Part shown: piece by piece, positions 9,417-19,064 of the stretch
Numbering within the stretch: position 1 is the stretch's first letter
How the letters are laid out: the number at the start of each line of letters is the position of its first letter
Assembly (NCBI RefSeq): GCF_000586435.1
Contig: NZ_BAWH01000001.1
Location: 434,001 to 498,000, forward strand
Reading direction: 5' to 3'
Length of the DNA: 64,000 nt
Source of the DNA: Psychrobacter sp. JCM 18901
GTDB taxonomy: Bacteria; Pseudomonadota; Gammaproteobacteria; Pseudomonadales; Moraxellaceae
The notes under the pieces: model-generated
Told to the model about the DNA's origin: nothing
What the model saw: only the letters and a program-made list of their open reading frames with translations
Databases searched by the model: none
Made by a program: the position numbers and the translations under genes

Positions 9417-10709
9417 CTACTTTGGGCTTGATGACCATACGGGTGAGCGGATAACGCCTTGCCCTGATTTACCAAACGCTTCGCCACCATTGAGAGATTT
9501 GATGGTCAGCACCCCTTTGCCGCCTTGGGTCGAGGCGTAGACCACGCGTTTACCGTTTGGTGAGAAGCTGGGTGCTTCATCAATACCTGTATTGCCAAGA
9601 TTGGTAGTGATAGCACCATTACTATTCATAATAGCCGCTGAGCGTCCACTCAAAAAGGCAATTTGTGTACCGTCACTACTAAACTGCGGACTGGTTGCAT
9701 AACCACCGTTTGACACTTTAGTCGTTTGTCCCGTAGCAAACTCGTAGCGATAGACTTGCGGCTTATTAAAGCCAGTTTTATCACTGACGAAAACGAAAGA
9801 TTTGCCGTCTGGTGCATAGCTTGGTTGTACTTCACTGCTCGGTAAATTAGTGAGCCTTCTAGGTGTGCCACCGCTAGCGCTTATTTCATAGATATCAGCG
9901 CTACCTTCAAAACTACTAGAGAATAATATCTTGCTGCCATCAGGAGAGAACGAAGGGCTTAGGTTGCTACCTGAAAAAGGCGTCAGAGTAGTTGCGCTGC
10001 CGCCACTGACGTTTTGTACGTAGATGATAGGATATGATTTTTCACGCTGTATTGAGTAGGCGATACGATTGCCATCAGGCGACCATGCTGGTGAAAAAAT
10101 AGAGCCTGCGACTTCAGTAATGGTTCTAGCATTTTCGCCATCAGCGTCCATCACTTTGAGACGAGAGATCTTTTGCTTGCCAGTCCCTGTTTCCTCAATA
10201 TAAGCAATGTGTCCTGAGAAGTCTCCTGGAATACCAGTAATCAGCTCGTACACTTTGTCTGCGATGACATGACCGGCATAACGCATACTTTCCCTATTAT
10301 TGTCGGCGGTTAGGCTTTGCTTGCCTTCTATCACACGACCAGATTTGACATCGATGACTTCATAATCGGTGATTATTTTACCACGATTGGTACGCGTACT
10401 GCCGACAACCAGATACGGTATGCCCATGCTTTGCCAAACGGGTAATGTACCTGTCAGCTCTTTACTGCTGTGCGGCTGCTGTGGTAGATCTTGATGGGCT
10501 ACTTTTAGCTCGGTTTTACTCAAGTCATTTAATATAATCGGTGATAAGACAGAGTCACCCGCAAACGATACAAACGCGACTTGGTTTTGCTGAACAGGAA
10601 TCTCATAGTCCAGTTCTAGTACAACAGGTGCAGCGAGCACGCTTTGCGATACCAGCAATGCTGAAGTGCTAGCGAGTAACGATACTAGTAGTTTTTTGTG
10701 GGTACGCAT
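9417..10709 (-). CDS. tolB: Tol-Pal periplasmic protein TolB
   Basis: 430 residues, the standard TolB length. A signal peptide (KKLLVSLLASTSALLVSQSVLA, cleavage after ALA) is followed by the N-terminal TolA-interacting domain, then a beta-propeller with repeated SPAWSPDGNRIAY, SPSFSPDGSKILF, QPSYAPDGKSFVF and SPQFSSDGTQIAF blades. TolB links TolA and Pal during envelope constriction at cell division. It is the last gene of tolQRAB here; pal, which normally follows, is absent and a terminator stands in its place. The frame is intact. Confidence 0.97.
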   Translation of the reverse strand: MRTHKKLLVSLLASTSALLVSQSVLAAPVVLELDYEIPVQQNQVAFVSFAGDSVLSPIILNDLSKTELKVAHQDLPQQPHSSKELTGTLPVWQSMGIPYLVVGSTRTNRGKIITDYEVIDVKSGRVIEGKQSLTADNNRESMRYAGHVIADKVYELITGIPGDFSGHIAYIEETGTGKQKISRLKVMDADGENARTITEVAGSIFSPAWSPDGNRIAYSIQREKSYPIIYVQNVSGGSATTLTPFSGSNLSPSFSPDGSKILFSSSFEGSADIYEISASGGTPRRLTNLPSSEVQPSYAPDGKSFVFVSDKTGFNKPQVYRYEFATGQTTKVSNGGYATSPQFSSDGTQIAFLSGRSAAIMNSNGAITTNLGNTGIDEAPSFSPNGKRVVYASTQGGKGVLTIKSLNGGEAFGKSGQGVIRSPVWSSSPK

Positions 10710-10845
10710 AAGTAAGTGGAGCTCCTAAAATTAGTATGATATTCATTTTTTATTTAATGAGACAAGCATCTAGATGAGGCAGCAACCTATGCGAGACAAG
10801 CCGCTTAACGTCACGTTACCAATATTATAAGGACCTAGCAACTGA

Positions 10846-11869
10846 TTAATTGCTGCCTTTAAACTGTATGGTAAAAGTCGGGTATTTAGGGTCATCAGCA
10901 TCAATCGGGAGGCTGCCAGTATTGAGTACCGCTTGTCTTGCCGCTTCGTTGACCGTGCTATCAGGTCCAGAGGCAGTCACATTGATCACATCGCCATTTG
11001 CATTGACAGTGATGGTCAGGGTGGCGCGTTGAGTAGAACCCCGCGCGGCGGTAGGCGGCGTATAGTTGCGCTTGATTAAATTGATGATTTCGCTGTTGCT
11101 GGCACCGCGACTGCCACTGGATGCAGAGCGGCTACTGCCCTTGGACGTACTAGAGGTTGACGTATCACCAGACATAGTAGACTGCCCATCTGATAGGTTA
11201 AAGGTTTTCCCTGCATTGCCAGAGCCAGCAGTATCAATCTCAATATTTCGATCGCTAGCAGTGGGACGTTTTATCTTTGGTGGATTGTTTTGCTTTTGAC
11301 GAAACTCTCCCAGCCTTTTTTTGTTCTTCTATGAGCTGGTCGCGTTTGCTTTGATCGACTTGGTCAAGCTCTTCCATAGCGGATTCGTCTAGTTGTGCTG
11401 CCCACTCAGCCATTTTGCGCTCATACTCTTGATTTTGCTCAAGCAGACGTTGTTGATGGTCTTCACTCATAAGTATAGGTTGACCAGCTGGCTCCTCAGA
11501 TCGTGTAAATACAGGCACGCGCTGAGAGCTTGACTGACTTGGATTTTGAGCACTGACGCTACTGCCAGACACTTCTGGCTGAGCACTACTGGACGAGTCG
11601 CTAGTGCTGCTATCCATCTGCATTGCGCTAGCTGCTGCACGGTTGGCCAGTATTTGTCCTTGCATTTCAGCAAGTTGCTCGGGAGATACCATGACCGTCT
11701 CAATACTACCAGCAGTCTCAACTTCAGTGGTTTGATAGTTATAAACCAGTATGCCAATGACAAGGCCATGCGCCAGTAAGCTTAGCAACGTAGGCAATGT
11801 TAGGCCGTTGCTTTCTGGTTCGGTAGGTACATAGACGGCAGGAGCATTATGCATGGTAAGGATACTCAT
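10846..11869 (-). CDS. tolA: TolA envelope-spanning protein (one frame break)
   Basis: The N-terminal frame has one membrane helix (about residues 25-45, TLLSLLAHGLVIGILVYNY), then a Ser/Gln-rich region and a helical, charged stretch typical of TolA domain II. After T7 at 11316-11322, where six T's are expected, the frame continues as GEFRQKQNNPPKIKRP. It ends in the TonB-like C-terminal domain (IINLIKRNYTPP, ATLTITVNANGDV, YPTFTIQFKGSN). Corrected length is about 340 residues. TolA spans from the TolQR motor to TolB/Pal. The coiled region is rather short. Confidence 0.92.
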
Positions 11870-11942
11870 GAACGTGATTTGTCAGATTGATTACTAGGAT
11901 TAGCTATTATGATATGAAACGTTTACTAAAGGATATTTATCA

Positions 11943-12401
11943 CTATAAAGAAGGCGTGGGTAGAGGCGCACCGGTCAGTAATCCAACTTTTTCGATACCT
12001 GCTTGCTGCAAAGTTGCCATGAGCGTCATGATGGCACCATACTGATTGTTTTGATCGGCATTGATCATCACCTGTACTGGCTCAGCATTACTATTATCGC
12101 TCTGAGACTGTAGGTAGATAATGTATTAATCAGCTCAGGCTCACTTACAGGCACGTCAACATTGCTTTCATAACTGATAAAAATATCACCCTTGTCAGTC
12201 AACGAGACAATCACAGGTAATTGGCTTTGACTCATGGTATTGGTTTGTTCTTTTGGCAAATCAACATCGACGCCTGTAATCAGCATCGGCGCTGTCACCA
12301 TAAATATCACCAGTAGCACCAGCATGACGTCAATGTAAGGAACGACGTTCATTTCTGCATTAAGGGCTTTTTTTCTCACGGCCGTAGGGGTTTGGTTTCA
12401 T
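11943..12401 (-). CDS. tolR: TolR motor protein (two frame breaks)
   Basis: ExbD/TolR family protein of about 152 residues with a single TM helix and the essential Asp in NVVPYIDVMLVLLVIFMVTAP. The true start is the ATG at 12401, overlapping the tolQ stop as ATGA. T7 at 12368-12374 must be six to read MKPNPYGREKKALNAEMN. The C-terminal frame (LQSQSDNSNAEPVQVMIN, then GIEKVGLLTGAPLPTPSL) joins after a missing base near 12111-12121. TolR forms the proton-driven motor with TolQ. The coupling overlap supports the corrected reading. Confidence 0.92.
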
Positions 12402-13127
12402 AGCCCTGTCACCTGACCTGCATTAACTTGGGTTTCTTTGCTAATAGGTGTTTGTACGCTTACGCTGGTCTCACGCTGCAGCATGCCCGTCATCTCATCA
12501 CAAAATAAGGCACGCGAGTCATATAGTTGGCTCGATTTTGCTGTGAAGTGGTTGTATGCCAATACCGCAGGGATAGCGGCAAACAAACCCATGGCTGTGG
12601 CAATCAGTGCTTCGGCGATACCGGGAGCGACAGAGGCGAGGGTAGCTTGCTCAGTTTGAGACAGTCCCAAAAAGGCATTCATAATGCCCCAAACGGTTCC
12701 GAACAATCCGATGTACGGAGCAACGGAGCCAATGCTGGCTAGCGTCGTCAGTCCCGACTCTAGCAATTGCTGCTGGCGACCTAGGCCGACGCGTAGCTTG
12801 CGTTCAACACCATCGATAATGTCGTCTTTAGGTTGACGCTTTTTATGCATTCTTAGGTATTCTGAAAAGCCCACATAAAAAAATCTGCTCAAGTCCCTGA
12901 CGATCAGGAGAGCCTTGAATGCCTTGATATAGTTTGGCCAAGTCTTCGCCTGACCAAAACCAAGTCTCAAATTGTTGATCAAAGTTTTTGGCTGTACCAA
13001 GTCGAGCACTCATGCGAAAGATAATAACCCAGCTGAGCAAAGAAGCTAATAGCAATAACGCCATCACAATCTGTACCAATAGACTGGCTTGGGTAATAAG
13101 ATCAATAATATTTAATGATTCAGGCAT
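12398..13127 (-). CDS. tolQ: TolQ motor protein (one frame break)
   Basis: MotA/TolQ/ExbB family protein of about 243 residues, starting MPESLNIIDLITQASLLVQ, the first of three TM helices. The other two are in SIGSVAPYIGLFGTVWGIM and GIAEALIATAMGLFAAIPAV, both highly conserved. A7 at 12877-12883 breaks the frame; six restores the family motif EQIFYVGFSEYLRMH, matching the IFYSGFKEF of E. coli TolQ. It is the first gene of the operon. No ybgC thioesterase gene precedes it, unlike the enterobacterial arrangement. Confidence 0.94.
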
Positions 13128-13756
13128 GTAATGGACTCACGGATAATTGATAACAGCTGGCTGGAATAGTGGTATCCGAACCAGACAACCCCTAAACAAA
13201 CACTATTTACTTTTTATTATTTAATACGCAGCACGTTTCTTCACTAAAAATTTGTAACTGTGCTTAGAAAAATACTGCAACGGTAAGTATCGCGATTTAG
13301 GTATCGGTATAATAACCCCCTAGTTTACTTCTAAATGAGAGAAAGGTCATTATTAATGTGTTAAACGACTATTTGGTTGGGCTGCTATTGATTCATTCAA
13401 TAGTTAGTTGGATAACATGAATAATGACCGAGCAAATACTTACTACCTAAAACTTATGACTCAAACCGAATATTTCCTCAATGACGAGTAGAAAGTAGTT
13501 TTTCGAATAGCGTCGAGCAGCATGACTATATATAGCTTTTCATGTGGCTTTTCTGACCGATAGTCTTGAAGTCTCTCAAAATCCTATTTTGTACGAGATA
13601 GACATTATCAACGATTGAGTTTGTAAGATAACTGGTCTAATATGTTACGCTTTGTTACTACATTATTCTTATTGTGGCATCGTTATTTTTTTCGCTGAGG
13701 TCATGTTCAATTTTAGGTAATGATGACTTTTTATTAGCCAGTCGGGGGCGACACTT
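13128..13756. other. Divergent region between tolQ and purine permease
   Basis: About 630 bases, AT-rich, without a supported gene. It separates divergent tolQ and the AzgA-type permease and should carry both promoters. I found no riboswitch or tRNA. GGGGGCGA precedes the permease ATG as a weak ribosome site. Confidence 0.5.
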
Positions 13757-15052
13757 ATGAATGCAATTGAACGCTATTTTGGGATTAATGGTGAAAATAC
13801 CACGATCAAAACAGAAATCATCGCTGGTATAACCACGTTCTTGACGATGGCTTATATTATCTTTGTCAACCCTAACGTCTTAGCCGATGCAGGTATGGAT
13901 AAAGGGGCCGTATTTGTAGCGACCTGTATAGCAGCAGCAGTAGGTTGTTTCATCATGGGTATCTACGCCCGACTACCAGTTGCGCTCGCACCAGGTATGG
14001 GTCTTAATGCCTTCTTTACCTATGGTGTGGTGCTTGGTATGGGCTACGCATGGCAGACAGCGTTAGGTGCGGTGTTCTTGTCTGGTTGTATCTTCGTACT
14101 ATTGAGTCTATTCAAGATTCGTGAAGCAATCATTAATGCCATTCCAACGTCTCTCAAAAACGGCGTAGTCGCTGGTATTGGTGCGTTCTTGGCGTTTATT
14201 GCATTGCAAAGCGCAGGCATCATCGTCAATCATGATGCAACCTTAGTTGGCCTTGGTGACATGACATCATTTGGTCCTGTCATGGCTTCATTAGGTTTTG
14301 TTGTTATCATTGGCCTGTCTTATAAGAGAGTCCCAGGTGCGGTAACCATTGGTATTTTATTGGTTGCACTGATTAGCTTATTAATGGGCTATACGCAGTT
14401 CACAGGTATCATCTCTTCACCGCCTTCTATTGCACCGACGCTTATGCAGTTAGACATTGCTGGTGCATTTGATGTGGGCATGATTAGTGTTATCTTTGCT
14501 TTCTTATTTGTCGATTTATTTGATACTGCTGGTACTTTGATTGCTACCACTAGCCAAGCAAAACTAACGGACAAAGATGGCAATATCCCGAACATGGGCA
14601 AGGCACTACTCGCTGATTCAACAGCGACAGTAGCAGGTTCTTTACTGGGTACTTCATCGACGACCAGTTATATTGAGAGTATCTCTGGTATCGCCTCAGG
14701 TGGCCGTACAGGCTTGATGGCTGTTACGGTAGGTGTGTTATTCCTGTTCAGTATCTTCTTCTCGCCACTAGCAGGTATGATTCCAGCTTATGCAACGGCT
14801 GGCGCTATCTTTTATGTAGCCGTACTTATGATGGGTACTCTAAAGGACATTAACTGGAGCGACTTAACAGAAGCGGCACCAGTGGTCGTGGTATTGCTAT
14901 TCACACCGCTTACATACTCTATCGCTGATGGTATCGCACTTGGTTTTATTACCTTCACGGCTGTAAAAGCAATTGCAGGCAAGTTTGCAGATATCAGTAT
15001 CGCTGTCTGGATTTTGACTGCTATATTGTTGTTCAAGATTATTTTCTTATAA
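13757..15052 (+). CDS. Adenine/guanine/hypoxanthine permease, AzgA type
   Basis: 431 residues with about 12 membrane spans, typical of the AzgA branch of NCS2 transporters (AdeP, GhxP, PbuG). The start MNAIERYFGINGENTTIKTE and the segments AGITTFLTMAYIIFVNP, ALAPGMGLNAFFTY and the TM10 region SSTTSYIESISGIASGGRTG are diagnostic. It imports purine bases by proton symport. It is the second purine transporter of the window but is separated from the catabolic block by the tol operon, so it is probably regulated apart. The frame is intact and the gene is monocistronic. Confidence 0.93.
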   Translation: MNAIERYFGINGENTTIKTEIIAGITTFLTMAYIIFVNPNVLADAGMDKGAVFVATCIAAAVGCFIMGIYARLPVALAPGMGLNAFFTYGVVLGMGYAWQTALGAVFLSGCIFVLLSLFKIREAIINAIPTSLKNGVVAGIGAFLAFIALQSAGIIVNHDATLVGLGDMTSFGPVMASLGFVVIIGLSYKRVPGAVTIGILLVALISLLMGYTQFTGIISSPPSIAPTLMQLDIAGAFDVGMISVIFAFLFVDLFDTAGTLIATTSQAKLTDKDGNIPNMGKALLADSTATVAGSLLGTSSTTSYIESISGIASGGRTGLMAVTVGVLFLFSIFFSPLAGMIPAYATAGAIFYVAVLMMGTLKDINWSDLTEAAPVVVVLLFTPLTYSIADGIALGFITFTAVKAIAGKFADISIAVWILTAILLFKIIFL

Positions 15053-15090
15053 TGCAAGGCGTGATAAGACATTGATAGTGTCTTAAACAA

Positions 15091-15129
15091 GAAACCCTCC
15101 TTATCAGCTGATGATAAGGAGGTTTTTTT
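15091..15129 (+). terminator. Intrinsic terminator after the purine permease
   Basis: Stem CCTCCTTATCA / TGATAAGGAGG followed by T7, 40 bases after the permease stop. Confidence 0.9.
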
Positions 15130-15789
15130 GTCAGCATTATAAGACTATGGTCTTAATTTGAGCTCAGTATCTTTGGCATTAATGTTTAGTATTTCTGATA
15201 CCAGTATTAAGTAGGGTGATGCCAAACTATAGGCAATAGTAAACAAAAAAACGTAACCAAAGCGTCATGGCCAATAAAGTGCTTGTAAGTTATTGTTATT
15301 TAGATATATATTAATTTATGAAAATAATAAATTTCGTTAGTTTGAAAAAAACTTTCGTGATATTATAGCCGAGTTAAGCGCATCACCTCAATCAACGCCG
15401 TAGAGGTTTTTCTTACAGTGAATTAGCATCACCAAAGATGACAGATTTGTGATTATTAGAGCGATTTTTCGGTTCAATAAGGCGATATTTGGTCATCACA
15501 CTCCTTTCACTACTAACAAGAAGAAGGCACTAATGCCGCTTAGCTTTTCGTTGTTGCCTTTGTATTGTTAACGTAGCCCGTTTAACAGTCGAACGACCTA
15601 CTTAACCGTCTCCAGCCTATGCTGGATTTTTAGTTTTGTGATGGCGCCGTTTGGTCTTTTGATTATTGCTGTGAATATCCGTCAATAACCACTATTTTTT
15701 TGATAGCGGTTATGAGCAGTTATACAGGACGATCAGACTTCCTAAAGCACCATTTATTATGGTTTTTAAACGATAGTTATGGAGTTATT
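15130..15789 (+). other. Long leader region of putA
   Basis: About 660 bases without a gene. It carries two hairpins, listed separately, within 180 bases of the putA ATG. No proline box or RHH operator could be recognised. A long leader transcript or a distant promoter are both possible. Confidence 0.5.
15611..15630 (+). promoter_or_regulatory. Terminator-like hairpin in putA leader
   Basis: Stem TCCAGC-CTAT-GCTGGA followed by TTTT lies about 160 bases before the putA start. It has the shape of a weak intrinsic terminator, which would suit attenuation. A second stem, ATAACCACTAT / ATAGCGGTTAT with one mismatch, lies at 15686-15711. Confidence 0.4.
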
Positions 15790-18700
15790 ATGAACCCAGT
15801 AGACCAGTTTACCCCGCAAGAGCCGATCTTGTTTAATCCTGTTGATATGCTGTCGCCTGAGTATCTCGCCCAGTCAGCAGAAGCGCTAAATAAGCGTATT
15901 TCGCCGCTATATAGCGCTGATGAAGAACGTTGGTTGTCTGAGTTATTGCCACTTGCCAAACCCAGTATAGAAGAACGCGATGCTGCTGCTGAGCAAACGC
16001 GCAAACTGGTCGAGCACGTGCGTAATGATGGTAAAGCCGTCAAGATGGTTGACTCATTGCTGCTTGAATATAGCCTTGATACTCAAGAAGGTATCTTGCT
16101 GATGAGTTTGGCAGAAGCCTTGATTCGTGTACCAGATAATTACACAGCTGATGCGTTGATTCATGACAAAATGAGTGTAGCCGACTGGAAAAAGCACATT
16201 AAAAATGATAATGGGTTTATGGTCAATGCCTCTACTTGGGGCATGATGATGACCGGTCGTGTTGTCAGTATTGACAGCAGTACCACGGCATCAGGTTTCT
16301 TGGATCGCATGACTAAGAAGATGGGTGAGCCTGTCATTCGCAGTGCGATGCAAAAAGCCATGCGTATCATGGGTCATCAGTTTGTATTAGGCGAGACCAT
16401 CGAAGACGCCAATAAAAACAGCCAGCCATATCGTAACAGAGGCTATACCTATTCATTTGATATGTTAGGCGAAGCGGCCATCACGCATAAAGATGCGGAA
16501 AAATACTTCAACGACTATCTACATGCGATCAGAGCCACGGCGAACGTAAAAGTCAAAGAAGGCATGCCAAAGCCGTCAGTGTCTATCAAATTATCAGCAC
16601 TGCATCCTCGCTATGAAGCCACGCAAGAAGCGCAAGTAATGGGCTTATTGCGTCAGCGCTGCCTGCTATTGATTGAAGCGGCACGTGAAGTCAATGTCGA
16701 TATCAGTATTGATGCTGAAGAAGCAGATCGCCTTGAGATTTCTCTAAAACTGTTTGAGTCTTTGTACCGCGATAATTTAACGGCGGACTGGGATGGTTTA
16801 GGTATCGTTGTACAAGGGTACTCTAAACGCGCAATCGCTGTATTAGCGTGGCTTGCTCGTTTGTCTACTGAAGTCGGTGATCGTATTCCAGTACGCCTAG
16901 TAAAAGGCGCTTACTGGGATACTGAGATCAAACTTGCTCAGCAAAAAGGTCTATCAGGCTATCCAGTTTGGACACGTAAAGAAGGTACGGATACTGCATA
17001 CCTTGCTTGTGCGCGCTTCTTATTATCAGACCATCTGCGCGGCCTAATCTGGCCACAGTTTGCCACGCATAATGCGCATACACTGTCTTCAATCATGACC
17101 ATGACTGCACATAGAGATTTTGAATTCCAACGTCTGCACGGCATGGGCGATGCGCTTTATGATCATATTTTGCAAGCTTATGAGATTCCTGTACGTATCT
17201 ATGCTCCGGTGGGCGCGCATAAAGACTTGCTACCGTACTTGGTACGCCGCTTGCTTGAGAACGGTGCCAACAGCTCGTTTGTTCATCAGTTGCTAGACAA
17301 ATCTTACCCAATTGAAAAGCTAACGGTGCATCCATACGACAAGCTACTTGGTAATGCAACATTGCACAATCCAGACATCCCGTTACCGTTAGAGATTTAC
17401 GGTGAACGCCGTGCAAGTTTTGGCCCTAATATCTTTGTAGAGTCACAATGGTTGCCGTTCAAATCAGCTATTGATAGCCATCTGCATAAGACATGGTCAG
17501 CAACCTCTATCATTAATGGTAAAGCTGTTGATACCTATGAAGTAGATGGTCAAACGAATCAGCTTGATAAGCAGACTGTACTTGCGCCTTGGAACCATGA
17601 AGTTAGTGCTGGTAAAGTAACTTATGCCAACGCTGAAGTGGCTCGCCAAGCGATTGACGTTGCTGTTGCTGGTCAAGATGTATGGAAAAATGTACCAGCT
17701 GCTAAGCGTGCTGAAATATTACGTAAGATTGCTGAGCTATACGAAGAGAACTACGCTGAACTAATGGCACTATGCCAAGTTGAAGCGGGCAAAACCATGC
17801 AGGATGGTATCGATGAAATCAAAGAAGCCGTTGATTTCTGTCGTTTCTATGCTGACGAAGCAGAGCGTCTAGATGACGTCGTACATGAGTTCACAGACTT
17901 GGCTGGTAAGCAGTCTCGTCAAGTGTATAAAGCACGTGGCACTTTCGTTTGTATCAGTCCATGGAACTTCCCATTGGCTATCTATACGGGACAGATTGTA
18001 GCTGCACTTGCTGCAGGTAACACGGTAGTAGCGAAACCTGCTGAACAAACCAGTTTGGTAGCTCACTTTGGTGCCCAGTTGATGTATCAAGCGGGTATAC
18101 CTGCAGAAGCATTGCAATTAGTCATTGGCGCAGGCGAGGTAGGTGGTGCTTTGACGGCTGCTGACAATATCGCAGGGGTGATATTCACAGGCTCTACTCA
18201 AACAGCCCAACGTATTAACCAAAGCCTAAACGACCATGCACAAACCAGTGGCGAATTGCCTGTCTTTATCGCTGAGACTGGCGGTCAAAATGCGATGATC
18301 GTTGACTCAACAGCATTGCCAGAGCAAGTCGTTAGAGATGCGGTACTATCAGCATTTGGTTCAGCAGGTCAGCGTTGTTCAGCTTGTCGCATATTGTGCG
18401 TACAAGAAGAAATGGCGGATGATTTAATCGAGCTGTTGCAAGGTAATATGGCTGAGCTGTCTGTAGGTAATCCTCTATATGCTGCGACAGATGTAGGTCC
18501 AGTGATTGATGCGGATGCTAAGCATGGTTTAGAGGCGCACATCGAACGTATGAGTGCTGAGCCGACTGCTACTATTTTGGCACAGACGCCGATGAGCTCA
18601 AGCTCAGTCGTCAGTCAAGAGAAGTCTACCTTTGTACTGCCAACCGCAATCGAAGTGAAGAGCATCGATGTGATCGGTGGTGAGCACTTTGGCCCAATCC

Positions 18701-19053
18701 TACACGTACTACGTTATCAAGCGCGTGATTTGAATAAGCTGATTGATGCCATCAACAATACAGGCTTTGGTTTGACTCTAGGTATTCATAGCCGTATCGA
18801 AAATACTGTTGAGCACATTGAGCGCCGTGCCTTTGTCGGTAACACTTACATCAACCGTAACCAAATCGGCGCGGTCGTAAACGTACAGCCATTTGGTGGT
18901 TGTGGTCTGTCAGGTACTGGCCCTAAAGCTGGTGGCCCGCACTATGTCGCGCGTCTGATGCAACTTAGCTCAGAAACAGTCAACGCTGAACAGTCAGCTG
19001 CTTATATGACAGCGACTGAAACCCAAACTACCACTCAAACAGAACTCGCATAA
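15790..19053 (+). CDS. putA: Bifunctional proline dehydrogenase / P5C dehydrogenase PutA (lacks C-terminal domain)
   Basis: 1087 residues from the ATG at 15790, chosen because GGAG stands 5 bases upstream; the in-frame codons from 15700 lack such a site. The PRODH barrel carries SIDAEEADRLE, RLVKGAYWDTEIK and FATHNAHT. The aldehyde dehydrogenase domain carries SPWNFPLAIYTGQ, FTGSTQTAQRI, AETGGQNAMIVDST and catalytic Cys863 in SAGQRCSAC. It oxidises proline to glutamate, using FAD then NAD. It has no N-terminal ribbon-helix-helix, so it should not repress itself. It ends after GPKAGGPHYVARL with a Thr/Gln-rich tail. The conserved C-terminal domain of long PutAs is encoded by the next gene. Confidence 0.96.
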   Translation: MNPVDQFTPQEPILFNPVDMLSPEYLAQSAEALNKRISPLYSADEERWLSELLPLAKPSIEERDAAAEQTRKLVEHVRNDGKAVKMVDSLLLEYSLDTQEGILLMSLAEALIRVPDNYTADALIHDKMSVADWKKHIKNDNGFMVNASTWGMMMTGRVVSIDSSTTASGFLDRMTKKMGEPVIRSAMQKAMRIMGHQFVLGETIEDANKNSQPYRNRGYTYSFDMLGEAAITHKDAEKYFNDYLHAIRATANVKVKEGMPKPSVSIKLSALHPRYEATQEAQVMGLLRQRCLLLIEAAREVNVDISIDAEEADRLEISLKLFESLYRDNLTADWDGLGIVVQGYSKRAIAVLAWLARLSTEVGDRIPVRLVKGAYWDTEIKLAQQKGLSGYPVWTRKEGTDTAYLACARFLLSDHLRGLIWPQFATHNAHTLSSIMTMTAHRDFEFQRLHGMGDALYDHILQAYEIPVRIYAPVGAHKDLLPYLVRRLLENGANSSFVHQLLDKSYPIEKLTVHPYDKLLGNATLHNPDIPLPLEIYGERRASFGPNIFVESQWLPFKSAIDSHLHKTWSATSIINGKAVDTYEVDGQTNQLDKQTVLAPWNHEVSAGKVTYANAEVARQAIDVAVAGQDVWKNVPAAKRAEILRKIAELYEENYAELMALCQVEAGKTMQDGIDEIKEAVDFCRFYADEAERLDDVVHEFTDLAGKQSRQVYKARGTFVCISPWNFPLAIYTGQIVAALAAGNTVVAKPAEQTSLVAHFGAQLMYQAGIPAEALQLVIGAGEVGGALTAADNIAGVIFTGSTQTAQRINQSLNDHAQTSGELPVFIAETGGQNAMIVDSTALPEQVVRDAVLSAFGSAGQRCSACRILCVQEEMADDLIELLQGNMAELSVGNPLYAATDVGPVIDADAKHGLEAHIERMSAEPTATILAQTPMSSSSVVSQEKSTFVLPTAIEVKSIDVIGGEHFGPILHVLRYQARDLNKLIDAINNTGFGLTLGIHSRIENTVEHIERRAFVGNTYINRNQIGAVVNVQPFGGCGLSGTGPKAGGPHYVARLMQLSSETVNAEQSAAYMTATETQTTTQTELA

Positions 19054-19064
19054 GGAGTAGCAAC

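Noticed and set aside
12438..12742. Plus-strand frames opposite tolQ
   Set aside because: Shadow frames of the well-conserved tolQ coding sequence.
13128..13756. Possible purine riboswitch ahead of the AzgA-type permease
   Set aside because: I could not find the conserved core or a three-way junction.
15700..15789. Upstream extension of putA (30 residues)
   Set aside because: The ATG at 15790 has a GGAG site, and the extension resembles no PutA N-terminus.
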